The notes: a model not told the origin generated them from the sequence alone. Positions 46,361 to 55,237 are shown, counted from the stretch's first letter. The stretch is DNA of 64,000 bases from an uncultured Saprospiraceae bacterium (GCA_937139495.1 CAKZQC010000035.1:1-64000); one strand, 5' to 3'. Numbers and translations: made by a program.

Positions 46361-46385
46361 CATTGCATTAAAACGCAGATGAGTT

Positions 46386-46458
46386 GGTTTCATAGCTCAG
46401 CTGGTAGAGCATCGGACTGAAAATCCGTGTGTCCGCGGTTCGAGTCCGCGTGAGACCA
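46386..46458 (+). tRNA. tRNA-Phe (anticodon GAA)
   Basis: A 73-base cloverleaf: acceptor GGTTTCA with TGAGACC (one T.G pair), D-arm GCTCAGCTGGTAGAGC, anticodon loop CTGAAAA with GAA at 46419-46421, T-arm TCCGCGGTTCGAGTCCGCG, discriminator A. CCA is not encoded. Confidence 0.97.
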
Positions 46459-46468
46459 CTACAATGCC

Positions 46469-46512
46469 AATAACCTTTTGACTGACTTCGTGTCGGCAAA
46501 AGGTTATTTTTG
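46469..46512 (+). terminator. terminator after tRNA-Phe
   Basis: Arms AATAACCTTTTG (46469-46480) and its complement (46497-46508) pair perfectly, followed by TTTGTTTT. This lies between tRNA-Phe and the Septu-like genes. Confidence 0.85.
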
Positions 46513-46585
46513 TTTTAGGGGGCTTGGTTGGGTAATTAGAATACATTATCTTACTTTTTTATTACCGTCTTATTCCTTTCAGATT

Positions 46586-47854
46586 ATGAGAATTGACACG
46601 CTAAAAATACAAAACTACAAATGCTTTGCTAAAGAAGTTTTTGCACTCAATCCACAATTTACGCTAGTGATTGGGGAGAATGGTAAAGGTAAAACGGCTT
46701 TGTTAGAGGCAGTCAGTAACTTACTTCCTTATGGACTTTCTAAGCTACACTCACCGTTAGCTTTCAAACAATTTTTCACTTGGGATGTAAGAACTATTGC
46801 TATAAATGGTCAACCTATCAAACAGTCCCCTCTAATGATAGAATCTGATGGTATTATGTTTAAAGAACCAATCTCTTTTGTGGCTTTCGAACAAGACGAT
46901 ATGGTTCGCTATGGAGAGAAAAAAAATGGCACTATAACCAATCAATTCATAGACAAAAAAAAGAAAGAGCGTCAAAATGGACTAAATCCAATATTTCCTG
47001 TAGCAGCCTACTATGGTACAGGAAGACTTTGGGGCAAATATGAAGAAGAACTCCCTTATCAGCAGCAAGAAGATGGATTAAAGATGGCTTATGAGGATTG
47101 CTTAGTCCCTAATACGACTAGCAAGGCATTTCTAGCTTGGTACAAGACACAAGAAGACGAAATAAGAAAATTTGATAGAACAGATGACAAGCTAATGCTA
47201 CAAGTCATCAATCAAGCCGTCACTTCTATGATTCCTGAATGGAGAGATATGGCTTTTTCATTTCGATTCAATGACTTGGTCGGTATATTAGATGGAGAAG
47301 AGCGTTATTTCAGACAGTTGAGCGATGGCTATCGCAATACGATTGGTATGGTGGCAGATATTATCTATCGTTGTATTCAACTTAATCCACACCTCAAAGA
47401 GCGTGTGCTTTTGGAGACAGATGGTATTGTTTTGATTGACGAATTGGACTTGCACCTGCACCCAAAATGGCAATTGCATATTGTAGCAGATTTGAAGCGC
47501 ATTTTTCCTAAGATTCAATTTGTAGCGACTACACACAGTCCTTTTATTATACAAAGTGTAGAAGCAGACGAATTGCTTAACTTGGACAAAGATGATGTGC
47601 CACAGTTAGAAACTGACCCTATCAATGCCAGTATTGAGGAGATTGTAGAGAAAGTAATGGGCGTAGAACAACGCAGGAGTCAAAAATTTCAGGAGATGCA
47701 AGAAGCTGCTAAAGTATATTTTGAATTGCTAAAAAATAAAGCAGATAAACAGCGAGTAGAAAAAGCAAAACTACACTTGGATAGACTTCGAGTATTATTC
47801 AATCACGACCCTGCTTTTGTGGCTCAACTAGAATCCGAACTCCCAATTATGTAA
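46586..47854 (+). CDS. ptuA: Septu-like ATPase (PtuA)
   Basis: 422 residues of the ABC/SMC-like AAA ATPases found in OLD, RecF and Septu proteins. MRIDTLKIQNYKCF opens the fold; VIGENGKGKTALLEAV is Walker A, FRQLSDGYRNTIGMVADI the signature helix, GIVLIDELDLHLHPKWQ Walker B, and FVATTHSPFII the H-loop. A helical C-terminus follows. Directly downstream (1 base) is an HNH nuclease gene of the PtuB type, the defining Septu pair, which protects against phage. The start is the ATG at 46586; the open frame to 46478 overlaps the tRNA terminator and is not used. Confidence 0.82.
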   Translation: MRIDTLKIQNYKCFAKEVFALNPQFTLVIGENGKGKTALLEAVSNLLPYGLSKLHSPLAFKQFFTWDVRTIAINGQPIKQSPLMIESDGIMFKEPISFVAFEQDDMVRYGEKKNGTITNQFIDKKKKERQNGLNPIFPVAAYYGTGRLWGKYEEELPYQQQEDGLKMAYEDCLVPNTTSKAFLAWYKTQEDEIRKFDRTDDKLMLQVINQAVTSMIPEWRDMAFSFRFNDLVGILDGEERYFRQLSDGYRNTIGMVADIIYRCIQLNPHLKERVLLETDGIVLIDELDLHLHPKWQLHIVADLKRIFPKIQFVATTHSPFIIQSVEADELLNLDKDDVPQLETDPINASIEEIVEKVMGVEQRRSQKFQEMQEAAKVYFELLKNKADKQRVEKAKLHLDRLRVLFNHDPAFVAQLESELPIM

Positions 47855-47855
47855 T

Positions 47856-48557
47856 ATGAGACCTATACAAAGAAGTGATAAATTTGATACTGCTGGCAAT
47901 CCAGTCGAATACAACCCTTGGAGCGATGCAAAAAAAACACTAATTGATGAAATAGGCGATTATTGTTCTTATTGTGGCAAACACCTCACCCGTTCCGCCT
48001 TAGCAATTGAGCATATTCATGCTAAAAAATGTACGAATACAGCAGGTGTCTTTATTTACGAAAGTCAACAATATCATTGGAATAATTTTTTGTTATCCTG
48101 CACCAACTGCAACAGTGTAAAGGCTAACAAAGATGTAGTAATATTACAACCCTATTTACCTCATTTAGATAACTTGCTTTGTGGTATTGAAATAACACAA
48201 AGTGGGCTTATCCAATTAAAAACTAACCTACCTCTAATTGTCCAGCAAAAAACACAGGCATTCATTGATTTGATAGGACTAAATAGAGATCCTAGTCACC
48301 CCAAATATTCCGATAAAGATGACAGATGGGAGTATAGAATGACGGCTTATGAAGAAGCCGAAAATCAACTCAAAAACTACCAACAAGGAACTGCAACAAT
48401 TACTCAAATTGTAACCATTGCTAGAAAATTTGGCTTTTTTACAGTTTGGTATCTTCGATTTGCGAATTACACAATAGTTCGAGCAGCATTAATCAATGCT
48501 TTTGTAGGTACTAGAATAGCGGCTTTTGATGCTAGTAATAATTATAACCCCATTTAA
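47856..48557 (+). CDS. ptuB: Septu-like HNH endonuclease (PtuB, TIGR02646-like)
   Basis: 233 residues. The HNH zinc core is YCSYCGKHL, IEHIHAKK, WNNFLLSCTNCNSVKAN, near residues 30-90, with CxxC, the His pair and the second CxxC. A helical C-terminal half follows. This matches the small HNH proteins of Septu and of retron Ec78-type systems. No reverse transcriptase or retron RNA is visible nearby, so a stand-alone Septu is the better reading. It would degrade DNA upon activation by the ATPase. Confidence 0.82.
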   Translation: MRPIQRSDKFDTAGNPVEYNPWSDAKKTLIDEIGDYCSYCGKHLTRSALAIEHIHAKKCTNTAGVFIYESQQYHWNNFLLSCTNCNSVKANKDVVILQPYLPHLDNLLCGIEITQSGLIQLKTNLPLIVQQKTQAFIDLIGLNRDPSHPKYSDKDDRWEYRMTAYEEAENQLKNYQQGTATITQIVTIARKFGFFTVWYLRFANYTIVRAALINAFVGTRIAAFDASNNYNPI

Positions 48558-48668
48558 TCAAACTGTTACCAAAATTCAAAGCTATTCTTTTCTGCTGCTG
48601 TTCCCCCAATTAATTCGTATCTTTATAGTCCACTATCCAAATACAATTCGTACAACCAATACCATATC

Positions 48669-49142
48669 ATGGCAAGCAATCAGAAAGACGACAAAATAAT
48701 AGAAGAAGTCCTCAAGATTTTTTCGCAATACTTAGAAAAAAATGGCTTACGCAAAACTCCTGAACGTTTTGCTATCCTAGAAGAAATATACAAACGCTAC
48801 GATCACTTCGATGCCGAAGCATTGTATATTCACATGAAAGCACAAAACTATCGAGTAAGTAGAGCGACCGTATATAATACGCTAGAATTGCTCGTTTCTT
48901 GCGACTTGGTACGCAAGCATCAGTTTGGCAAAAACTTGGCTCAATACGAAAAATCGTACGGTTCTAAGCAACATGACCACGCTGTTTGTATCGAAACAGG
49001 CGATGTATTCGAGTTTTGCGACCCTCGTATTCAGCAGATCAAAGAAATGGTAGCCGAGATATTAGATTTTGAAATTACGCACCATTCGCTTACTTTTTAT
49101 GGCTATAGCAAGGAAGCAAGAGAAAAACTAGGAAGAAAATAA
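48669..49142 (+). CDS. Fur-family transcriptional regulator
   Basis: 157 residues. The winged-helix half reads LRKTPERFAILEEIY, HFDAEALYIHMKAQ, VSRATVYNTLELLV (recognition helix). The metal-binding half reads KQHDHAVCIETGDVFEF and ITHHSLTFYG, giving HxH and HH ligands; the CxxC zinc sites of some Fur proteins are absent, as in many Bacteroidota Fur. It represses iron or other metal genes. It cannot be told apart from Zur or PerR on this evidence alone. It stands alone, 111 bases after ptuB. Confidence 0.9.
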   Translation: MASNQKDDKIIEEVLKIFSQYLEKNGLRKTPERFAILEEIYKRYDHFDAEALYIHMKAQNYRVSRATVYNTLELLVSCDLVRKHQFGKNLAQYEKSYGSKQHDHAVCIETGDVFEFCDPRIQQIKEMVAEILDFEITHHSLTFYGYSKEAREKLGRK

Positions 49143-49189
49143 TTTCCTACGGCTCTCTTTCCTATTTTGTTCTTTTACTACTCTACGTT

Positions 49190-49528
49190 ATGCACACATT
49201 CACAGCACAAGACAACATACAAATACTAGCGGTTGATAGCTTAATTGACCCCACCGACAACCAAATAGTTATTGAAGAAGTACAACAACTGATACAGGAA
49301 GGCTGTCATTATTTTGTCGTGGACTTGGCTCAAACTACTTATTTGAGTAGTATCGGGCTGACTTTTTTGATTTCGATACTCACTCGTGCCAGAAGTGCGG
49401 GGGGCGAAGTGGCGATTGCCAATTTATCGGATACCATCAAAAAAATATTGCTCATCACTCGCCTCAATTCTGCTTTTTCGGTACATGAGAGCGTGGAAGA
49501 AGCGATTGCTACACTGCAAGCTACTTAA
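49190..49528 (+). CDS. STAS-domain anti-sigma factor antagonist
   Basis: 112 residues consisting of one STAS domain. VVDLAQTTYLSSIGLTFLISI holds the phosphorylatable Ser in LSSIGL (about residue 55), and GGEVAIANLSDTIKKIL follows. It is a SpoIIAA-type switch that binds an anti-sigma factor or partner when unphosphorylated. No kinase is encoded in the window. A PrsW protease gene begins 36 bases downstream, so the two may share a signalling role. Confidence 0.88.
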   Translation: MHTFTAQDNIQILAVDSLIDPTDNQIVIEEVQQLIQEGCHYFVVDLAQTTYLSSIGLTFLISILTRARSAGGEVAIANLSDTIKKILLITRLNSAFSVHESVEEAIATLQAT

Positions 49529-49564
49529 AAAAAATCCCCCTTTCACTTTTTTCCTTTTCTGCTC

Positions 49565-50260
49565 ATGACGTTCCTTCTCCTTTTGTTGGCAATTCTCCCC
49601 AGTATTCTGGCAATAATTTACATCTATTGGCGAGACCGCTACGAGAAAGAACCTGTATTATACCTTTCCATTTGTTTTCTTTTTGGAGTCGTCAGTACGT
49701 ATCCAGCCATCAAGATGGAAGAGTTCGGCATTCGAGATTTGGGAATCATACACGACCACAGCGACCCTTTTATGACCTTTACTTTTTCGTTTGCGGTCAT
49801 TGCTTTCAGCGAGGAATTTGTCAAATTTATATTTCTGCGTTATTATATCTTCAAGCGAGAGTGTTTCAATGAACCCATGGACGGTATCGTCTATTCTGTC
49901 ATGATCAGTATGGGCTTCGCTATGCTCGAAAATATCTTGTACGTAGTGGTACGCACCAGTGATTTTGATTTGGCATTACAGACAGGCTTACTGCGTATGT
50001 TTACAGCCGTTCCTGCCCACACCATTTTTGCGATTATCATGGGCTACTATGTCGGATTGTCCAAATTCGCCCCTAGCAAGAATAATCATTATTTGCTATA
50101 TGGATTAATGGGAGCAGTTGCCCTACATGGTCTCTATGACTTTTTTGTATTCATGCGTTTGGGAATTGCCCTGATTGCCTTTACACTAATCGGCGGACTG
50201 ATAGCTGCTTGGTTTTTATTGCGTAAACATACTACTATATCACCGTATAAACATGAGTAA
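49565..50260 (+). CDS. PrsW-family intramembrane metalloprotease
   Basis: 231 residues with about seven transmembrane helices. Conserved PrsW features are YWRDRYEKEP near the N-terminus, AFSEEFVKF (EExxK), MDGIVYSVMISMGFAMLEN, PAHTIFAIIMGYYVGLSKF and HGLYDFFVF with the third His. In Bacillus PrsW cleaves the anti-sigma factor RsiW; here the neighbouring STAS gene suggests a similar regulatory circuit, though no anti-sigma factor is seen. It is an inner-membrane protein. Confidence 0.9.
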   Translation: MTFLLLLLAILPSILAIIYIYWRDRYEKEPVLYLSICFLFGVVSTYPAIKMEEFGIRDLGIIHDHSDPFMTFTFSFAVIAFSEEFVKFIFLRYYIFKRECFNEPMDGIVYSVMISMGFAMLENILYVVVRTSDFDLALQTGLLRMFTAVPAHTIFAIIMGYYVGLSKFAPSKNNHYLLYGLMGAVALHGLYDFFVFMRLGIALIAFTLIGGLIAAWFLLRKHTTISPYKHE

Positions 50261-50330
50261 TACTTGAAAACGAATTGAAATTTTAGGCACGCTATTAAAG
50301 TGCTAATATCTCCCAAAATCACGACCACCA

Positions 50331-51065
50331 ATGAAAGCCACCTTCTATTTAGTCTTATGTACTGTACTTTTATATGCTTGTCAGCCTAACACGACTATCG
50401 ATAACAATCCCATAGAAAAGATCCCCAAAAAGATAGAAAGTGCTCAAAACTTATCCACACAAAAAAAGCTATTGACTACTGACCAAACAGAGATAAAGCC
50501 GATAGTAGCAGAAACGATACTTCCACCCCCAAAATTAGCAAAATTAATCCTTGATGACACCACACAATATTCTACAACTTTCGTACAAGAATTGCGTGTA
50601 AATAAGCAAGTACACACGTTAGAATTGCATCAAGACACCATGATTCTTAACCAAAAGGATACGATTCTTTTTCCTACTATTCCTATCCTAAATAGACCTA
50701 TCGTGTTGACAGCTCGAAAAGACGATTTAGCGATTGCGTTGACTGTAAAGCGAATCAACTTTACTTCCGTTGCCTACAGGATAGAAATGGTCGAATTTGG
50801 CAAAGCCAGTAAGGTCGAAAACGGTATCGCAGATTTAGGTATTTTCTTCTTTTTGGGAAGTGAAGCCAATACAGATTCCTCCACAAAGGAGGGTTATTTT
50901 GCCACACAATATGGCAATACTAATAATTTCTGTTATACTTATTTAAATTTTGGAAATTTAACGGCTCACCCAGAAAAGCCCTTACTAGCACAGTTGATTA
51001 AGAATTGTAATGGCAAAATACAAGACCTGAATTTAGCCAATTTTACGACCTTGCGAGAGAAGTAA
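50331..51065 (+). CDS. lipoprotein, unknown
   Basis: 244 residues starting with a lipoprotein signal (LVLCTVLLYAC). A Lys/Thr/Pro-rich linker to about residue 80 precedes a beta-rich globular part (LELHQDTMILNQKDTILF, GIADLGIFFFLGSEA). I recognise no family. Downstream is a decayed region, so its original neighbours may be lost. Confidence 0.7.
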   Translation: MKATFYLVLCTVLLYACQPNTTIDNNPIEKIPKKIESAQNLSTQKKLLTTDQTEIKPIVAETILPPPKLAKLILDDTTQYSTTFVQELRVNKQVHTLELHQDTMILNQKDTILFPTIPILNRPIVLTARKDDLAIALTVKRINFTSVAYRIEMVEFGKASKVENGIADLGIFFFLGSEANTDSSTKEGYFATQYGNTNNFCYTYLNFGNLTAHPEKPLLAQLIKNCNGKIQDLNLANFTTLREK

Positions 51066-51087
51066 TATTACTAGATAGCTACTTTTT

Positions 51088-51139
51088 TTTGATTAAAAAT
51101 CAATTGTATTATCTTTGATAGTATCAAATGATACTATCA
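51088..51139 (+). promoter_or_regulatory. promoter with palindromic operator
   Basis: TTTG (51088-51091), 18 bases and TATCTTTG (51110-51117) match the Bacteroidota consensus. Overlapping the -7 box is a perfect inverted repeat, TGATAGTATCA (51116-51126) and TGATACTATCA (51129-51139). It looks like a repressed promoter, but only a gene scrap remains downstream. Confidence 0.55.
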
Positions 51140-51146
51140 TGTACAA

Positions 51147-51254
51147 GATCTTTCATCTGCTACCGCAAGTAGAGATTTGAAAAAAGGAGTAGAACAAAAG
51201 GTTATCATCAAGATTGGCGAGAAGCGCAATGCATCCTATACAGTACCCGATTAA
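51147..51254 (+). pseudogene. C-terminal scrap of a Fic-type protein (winged helix)
   Basis: In one frame, SATASRDLKKGVEQKV then IIKIGEKRNASYTV ends at TAA (51252-51254). This resembles the C-terminal winged-helix of many Fic-family proteins (pattern SxATASRDLKxLVExGxLxKIGxGR). No start or N-terminal part remains; a stop lies upstream in frame. It probably marks a deleted AMPylase or toxin gene. The family match is from memory of the motif. Confidence 0.5.
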
Positions 51255-51299
51255 TAATAGAAAGTACTTATCAGTCAATATTATACTGTACTTCGGTAG

Positions 51300-51926
51300 A
51301 TGCTTTCATTTTTCATCGCCAATTATCTTTTTATGTTCCTAAATAAATATCAGATTCCTTTTCATCTTTTTTGCGTATTAATTTATTCTATTATTGCCAT
51401 GTATGGCTTTAGGGATACCAAACCAACACATTTTGAGATACAGTCGTTTACCTTAAGTAATACGCCAAACCCTAACGCACATTGTGGTTTTAGTTTTGAA
51501 GTAAAGGAGAATAAAAATCAGTATGCAACAGATGATTTTTCTGGAATGGTGATTCATCGCAAAAAGACGAAGGCACTTCAAGAGGGAACCTTTATCCATT
51601 TTTACCTAAAAAAAGCTGCATTCAAAAACCCAGTGGACAAGATCAACGAATACTTTGGTAAATACACTATTTATGGCTTAACAATTGGAGGCGACGCGCT
51701 ACTCAATGTCAACGACTATATTGCTTATAGGAAACAAGACAGTGAAGGATTTGGAGCAGCGTTTATGATTTTACTATTGAGCATCGCTTATATTTATTCT
51801 ATCTATTGGCTATTATGTATCTTGTACTGTTTGTTGAATCCAAAAAAAGCTATCACATTCACCCCATCTAAATGGTGCTTAAAAGGCATTTACAGAACAG
51901 AAAAAAATATCGACCCTATCTACTAA
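51300..51926 (+). CDS. membrane protein, unknown
   Basis: 208 residues with an N-terminal helix (FHLFCVLIYSIIAMYG), a soluble domain (about 40-145) and a strong double or long helix near 150-180 (FMILLLSIAYIYSIYWLLCIL). No family is recognised. The start may be 51333 (MFLNKYQ) rather than 51300. It is followed after 20 bases by a lipoprotein gene with a nonsense codon. Confidence 0.6.
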   Translation: MLSFFIANYLFMFLNKYQIPFHLFCVLIYSIIAMYGFRDTKPTHFEIQSFTLSNTPNPNAHCGFSFEVKENKNQYATDDFSGMVIHRKKTKALQEGTFIHFYLKKAAFKNPVDKINEYFGKYTIYGLTIGGDALLNVNDYIAYRKQDSEGFGAAFMILLLSIAYIYSIYWLLCILYCLLNPKKAITFTPSKWCLKGIYRTEKNIDPIY

Positions 51927-51946
51927 ATCCAAGCCCCCAAACACCA

Positions 51947-52822
51947 ATGAAAAAATTTTATCTATTACTACTACTTTGCATCTGCTGGAGCTGCAACAAT
52001 ACATAAGCACAAAACAAACTACCTAAGCAAGACCTCTCCAACCACCAAAAAGTAGCTACTCTCACTATTGCGTCCCTTTCTTATCAGCCTTGTTGTACAG
52101 ATAGGATTCCTACGCACCTACAATCCATCACTAACTTCCCAATTATAACCGACACACTAGGGTTCCTAGACATGCTTTTGGCAATGAGTAATCTCTGTGA
52201 GCTAAATCTTACTGCCGAAAGACTATTCCTATCAGACTACCGAAAAATATACCTATCTGGTAGCTTAGCCCCTTATTTTTTAGCAGAAATTAATTATGGA
52301 GATAGCGAAAGCGGAGGTTCTTGTTTCCCTTTTCAATATCAACTCTTGTTCAATACGAAAGGAAAACATATCCAAAGCTTAAATGCCTACACTTATCGAC
52401 TAATCGAAATATTCCCTAACCAACACCCTTTCTTGCTCACGCTACATCGTACTAGCAAAGGCAATGGCGGACACCACCTATATCAAATAATAGCCGACAC
52501 ACTCTGCAATGTATATGATGGATATATCAACTTCGACACAAGAACCTACGACAAGCACCACGACGAACATATATATGAACCTTACGAGCTTAACTTGTCT
52601 ATCAAAGATTACAATGAAGATGGTTATAACGATCTAATTTTTTCGGGCTTACAAGTCTGGATAGAAGGCGAAGATGAAGCAGGAAATTTCTATAGCGGAG
52701 AAACTTATGCGAATGGCAAAAGCATCGACTATTCAGCAGAAAATCCGTTCAAGAAAGAGCCCATTCAATTTGTCTATTTGTACAATATTGCGAATGGAAG
52801 ATTTGAGGTATTGAAGGAATAA
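51947..52822 (+). pseudogene. lipoprotein gene interrupted by one in-frame stop
   Basis: The frame opens ATG at 51947 with a lipoprotein signal (MKKFYLLLLLCICWSC) and lipobox Cys. TAA at 52004-52006 then stops it four residues after the Cys. The same frame continues uninterrupted to 52822. The long rest (216 residues from an ATG at 52172) ends VYLYNIANGRFEVLKE and has acidic, FG-GAP-like DYNEDGYNDLIF repeats around residue 150. A restart at 52172 would make a cytoplasmic fragment without signal, so the gene is probably broken. Confidence 0.7.
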
Positions 52823-52825
52823 AAA

Positions 52826-53239
52826 TTAGTTATTGGTGACCAGTCCAGCCACCAATCGCCCAAACAACTGCCGAGCGACTTCTTCATATTGCAACAAATG
52901 CAACGCACGGTGCTTCGCCCCTATCGTCCCCATATATTCACTTTCGTGCCAATCCGTATCGGGCACCTGCACAAACAAATACAGATGATCGAAGCCATAC
53001 GCTCGACCATCAGCATCATCGTAATGAAACCGCACTTCAAATGTCCAGTCCGATACTTCTAGGCGATAGCGTGCTATTTCTGTTGTCCAAAAGTGCCGTA
53101 CTTGATAGTCAAAAATATACTGCAAAGACTCCATTCGACTGTAGTCAAATTGACTTTGTAGCAACTCGTACGCTAGGCTGTTATTGACCGCTAATTGACT
53201 AGCAAGTAGGTCTTCTATGGGCGTGAATGGTGCTTCCAT
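52826..53239 (-). CDS. small protein coupled to helicase gene, unknown
   Basis: About 137 residues, cytoplasmic, with many aromatic and acidic residues (YIFDYQVRHFW, WTFEVRFHYDDADG, YLFVQVPDTDWHES). No family is recognised. Its ATG (53239-53237) overlaps the helicase stop as TAATG, so translation is coupled; this favours the start at 53239 over the 5-codon longer one at 53254. A role with the helicase is inference. Confidence 0.65.
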   Translation of the reverse strand: MEAPFTPIEDLLASQLAVNNSLAYELLQSQFDYSRMESLQYIFDYQVRHFWTTEIARYRLEVSDWTFEVRFHYDDADGRAYGFDHLYLFVQVPDTDWHESEYMGTIGAKHRALHLLQYEEVARQLFGRLVAGLVTNN

Positions 53240-55143
53240 TATTGCCAATCCCAAGCCGAAGCATACGTCCCATGCTCGTCGACATAATCCAAGAAACTAT
53301 TGTAAAACTGAAAGCTCGCCAACGTGGCACTATCACCAATGATAATGAGTTTCTTTTTGGCTCTTGTCATCGCTACATTCATACGTCGAGTATCTTTCAA
53401 AAAGCCAATTTCGCCACGATCATTGGAGCGCACCATAGTGATATAAATCACATCTCGCTCTTGCCCCTGAAACGCATCAATTGTATCGACGACAATATCC
53501 GCCTCAGGAAAATGATCAAAGTCTTTTTCTATCGCATCTTGTATATCGACCACCTGTTGACGATAAGGCGAAATGATACCAATAGATACTTTTTGGTCGC
53601 CCAATACCACCAACAAATGATCCAGATGCTGACGCAATACAAAGTATTCTTCTGCATTGTAATAACTGCGTGACTCCTCGTTTTGCTGCTCCTCAAATCC
53701 ACAGCCTGCCGTATCAATAAACTCCACAGAAGGACTCGGCATTCCATCTGTCATCTGCAATTGCCAATTGGCAACCGACTCATCGGCACGCAATTCATTA
53801 TTATAAAATTCTTGATTCGAGAAACCCATTATTTTGTGGTGCATACGATACTGCGTATCTAACAAATTGACAGTATCTAATCGTTCTACACACTTTTCAA
53901 GCAGTGTTTTGCTCAGTCCATTTTGAGCCGCTTTTCTACTCTTGACCGTGGGCGGCAATTGATAAGGATCTCCCGCAAAAATTACTTTATTGGCTTTTCC
54001 AATTGGAATCCAAGCGGCAGGCTCTAGTGCTTGAGCGGCTTCATCAATAATCACTACATCAAAGGTCATTTTGTCAATATAGCGATTCATCGTACCAACC
54101 AATGTACAACAAATAACGTCCGCTTCTTTGAGCGTTTTGTCTATAATATAATCTTCTAGCATTTTGGCGTGACTCATGATGTCTCTCGACTCTCGATACG
54201 CATTGCGGCGATCTTCTCGCTGCTCATGCCCAAAGCTACGCTTAAATTTTTGAGCGTCTCGCTTCATTTTTGCCGCTTGTATTTTCAGCTTTTTCACTTC
54301 TTGCATTTCTGGCAATTGCTGTAAGATGCCTTCCATTGTGTGCTGCAACAGACTTTCATCGACCCTCGACACATTCCCAATTCGCACGACTCGCAAGTTT
54401 TTTTCTGCCAACTTTTCAGTCAGCAAATCCGTAGCAGCATTGGAAGGAGCACAGACCAAAATAGGCGACGTACTTTTGACCAATTGCTCGATAGCAGCTA
54501 CAATAGTAGTCGTTTTGCCTGTACCCGGAGGACCATGAATCACGGCTACATCTCTAGCCGACAAAATATCTTGTACTGCTTTATTTTGCGAATTATTGAG
54601 ATGTGGAATTTGATAGACATGACGTTCTTTATCGAAAGAAGCAGGCGTTTTGCCGAGCAATATTTGTCGTAACTCTGATAAGCGGTCGCCTTTGGCATCA
54701 ATCACTCGCTGCACGGCATTTTCCATTTCTTGATAACTACGTTCATCGAAATTCAGCTGCACGCCTATCTTGCCAGCCATAACCCAACGTGGCAATTCGG
54801 TACCATAAAAGATAACTTTCATTTTATCTTTCTTGACGTAATAAACTACCCCTTTGAGCTCTAGGTTGTCGGTCGTAAACTTTTCGGAAAACACACTCAC
54901 TACTTGCCCTGCACGGAATTTGTGCGGTTTGCCGAGCAGCTTGGTACGCTCTAGCACCACAAACGGGTGTTCGCCTAAGCCCCAACCAGAACTCACTACT
55001 TGTAGCGGATACCAACAAGCTCCTTTTTTTACTTTCTCACTTATCGACAATTGATTGAGCAAAATTTCATATTGCTTAATTTCTTCCTCTTTTTCTTGTT
55101 GCAATACTTCTAGCAATTGGCGTAATTCTTCTTGTGTGGTCAT
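53239..55143 (-). CDS. superfamily 1 DNA/RNA helicase, UPF1/IGHMBP2-like
   Basis: 634 residues. An N-terminal coiled coil and OB-like part (1-190) precedes HGPPGTGKTTT (Walker A), SNAATDLL, VIIDEAAQALEPA (DEAA box, Walker B), FAGDPYQLPPTV, TQYRMHHKIMGF, VVDTIDAFQGQERDVI and NVAMTRAKKKL (motifs III-VI). This is the UPF1-like 5'-3' helicase group, widespread in Bacteroidota. A nucleic-acid remodelling role is likely, with exact substrate unknown. The downstream gene is translationally coupled. Confidence 0.93.
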   Translation of the reverse strand: MTTQEELRQLLEVLQQEKEEEIKQYEILLNQLSISEKVKKGACWYPLQVVSSGWGLGEHPFVVLERTKLLGKPHKFRAGQVVSVFSEKFTTDNLELKGVVYYVKKDKMKVIFYGTELPRWVMAGKIGVQLNFDERSYQEMENAVQRVIDAKGDRLSELRQILLGKTPASFDKERHVYQIPHLNNSQNKAVQDILSARDVAVIHGPPGTGKTTTIVAAIEQLVKSTSPILVCAPSNAATDLLTEKLAEKNLRVVRIGNVSRVDESLLQHTMEGILQQLPEMQEVKKLKIQAAKMKRDAQKFKRSFGHEQREDRRNAYRESRDIMSHAKMLEDYIIDKTLKEADVICCTLVGTMNRYIDKMTFDVVIIDEAAQALEPAAWIPIGKANKVIFAGDPYQLPPTVKSRKAAQNGLSKTLLEKCVERLDTVNLLDTQYRMHHKIMGFSNQEFYNNELRADESVANWQLQMTDGMPSPSVEFIDTAGCGFEEQQNEESRSYYNAEEYFVLRQHLDHLLVVLGDQKVSIGIISPYRQQVVDIQDAIEKDFDHFPEADIVVDTIDAFQGQERDVIYITMVRSNDRGEIGFLKDTRRMNVAMTRAKKKLIIIGDSATLASFQFYNSFLDYVDEHGTYASAWDWQ

Positions 55144-55237
55144 GGTTAGTTTTTATAGCAAATCTCTTGCAATAGGACGTTATTTTGCATTCAATATAGT
55201 TCTTATTTCATAAAACAGCAAAAAACTTAAATAGCAT

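Noticed and set aside
46478..46585. N-terminal extension of the Septu-like ATPase
   Set aside because: It overlaps the tRNA-Phe terminator hairpin and does not resemble the family; the ATG at 46586 begins the ATPase fold.
46586..48557. Retron with PtuAB effector
   Set aside because: No reverse transcriptase gene or inverted-repeat ncRNA lies within reach.
46386..48600. Integrated element with attachment-site duplication of the tRNA-Phe 3' end
   Set aside because: I found no second copy of the tRNA 3' end (TTCGAGTCCGCG) downstream and no integrase gene, so the island idea stays unproven.
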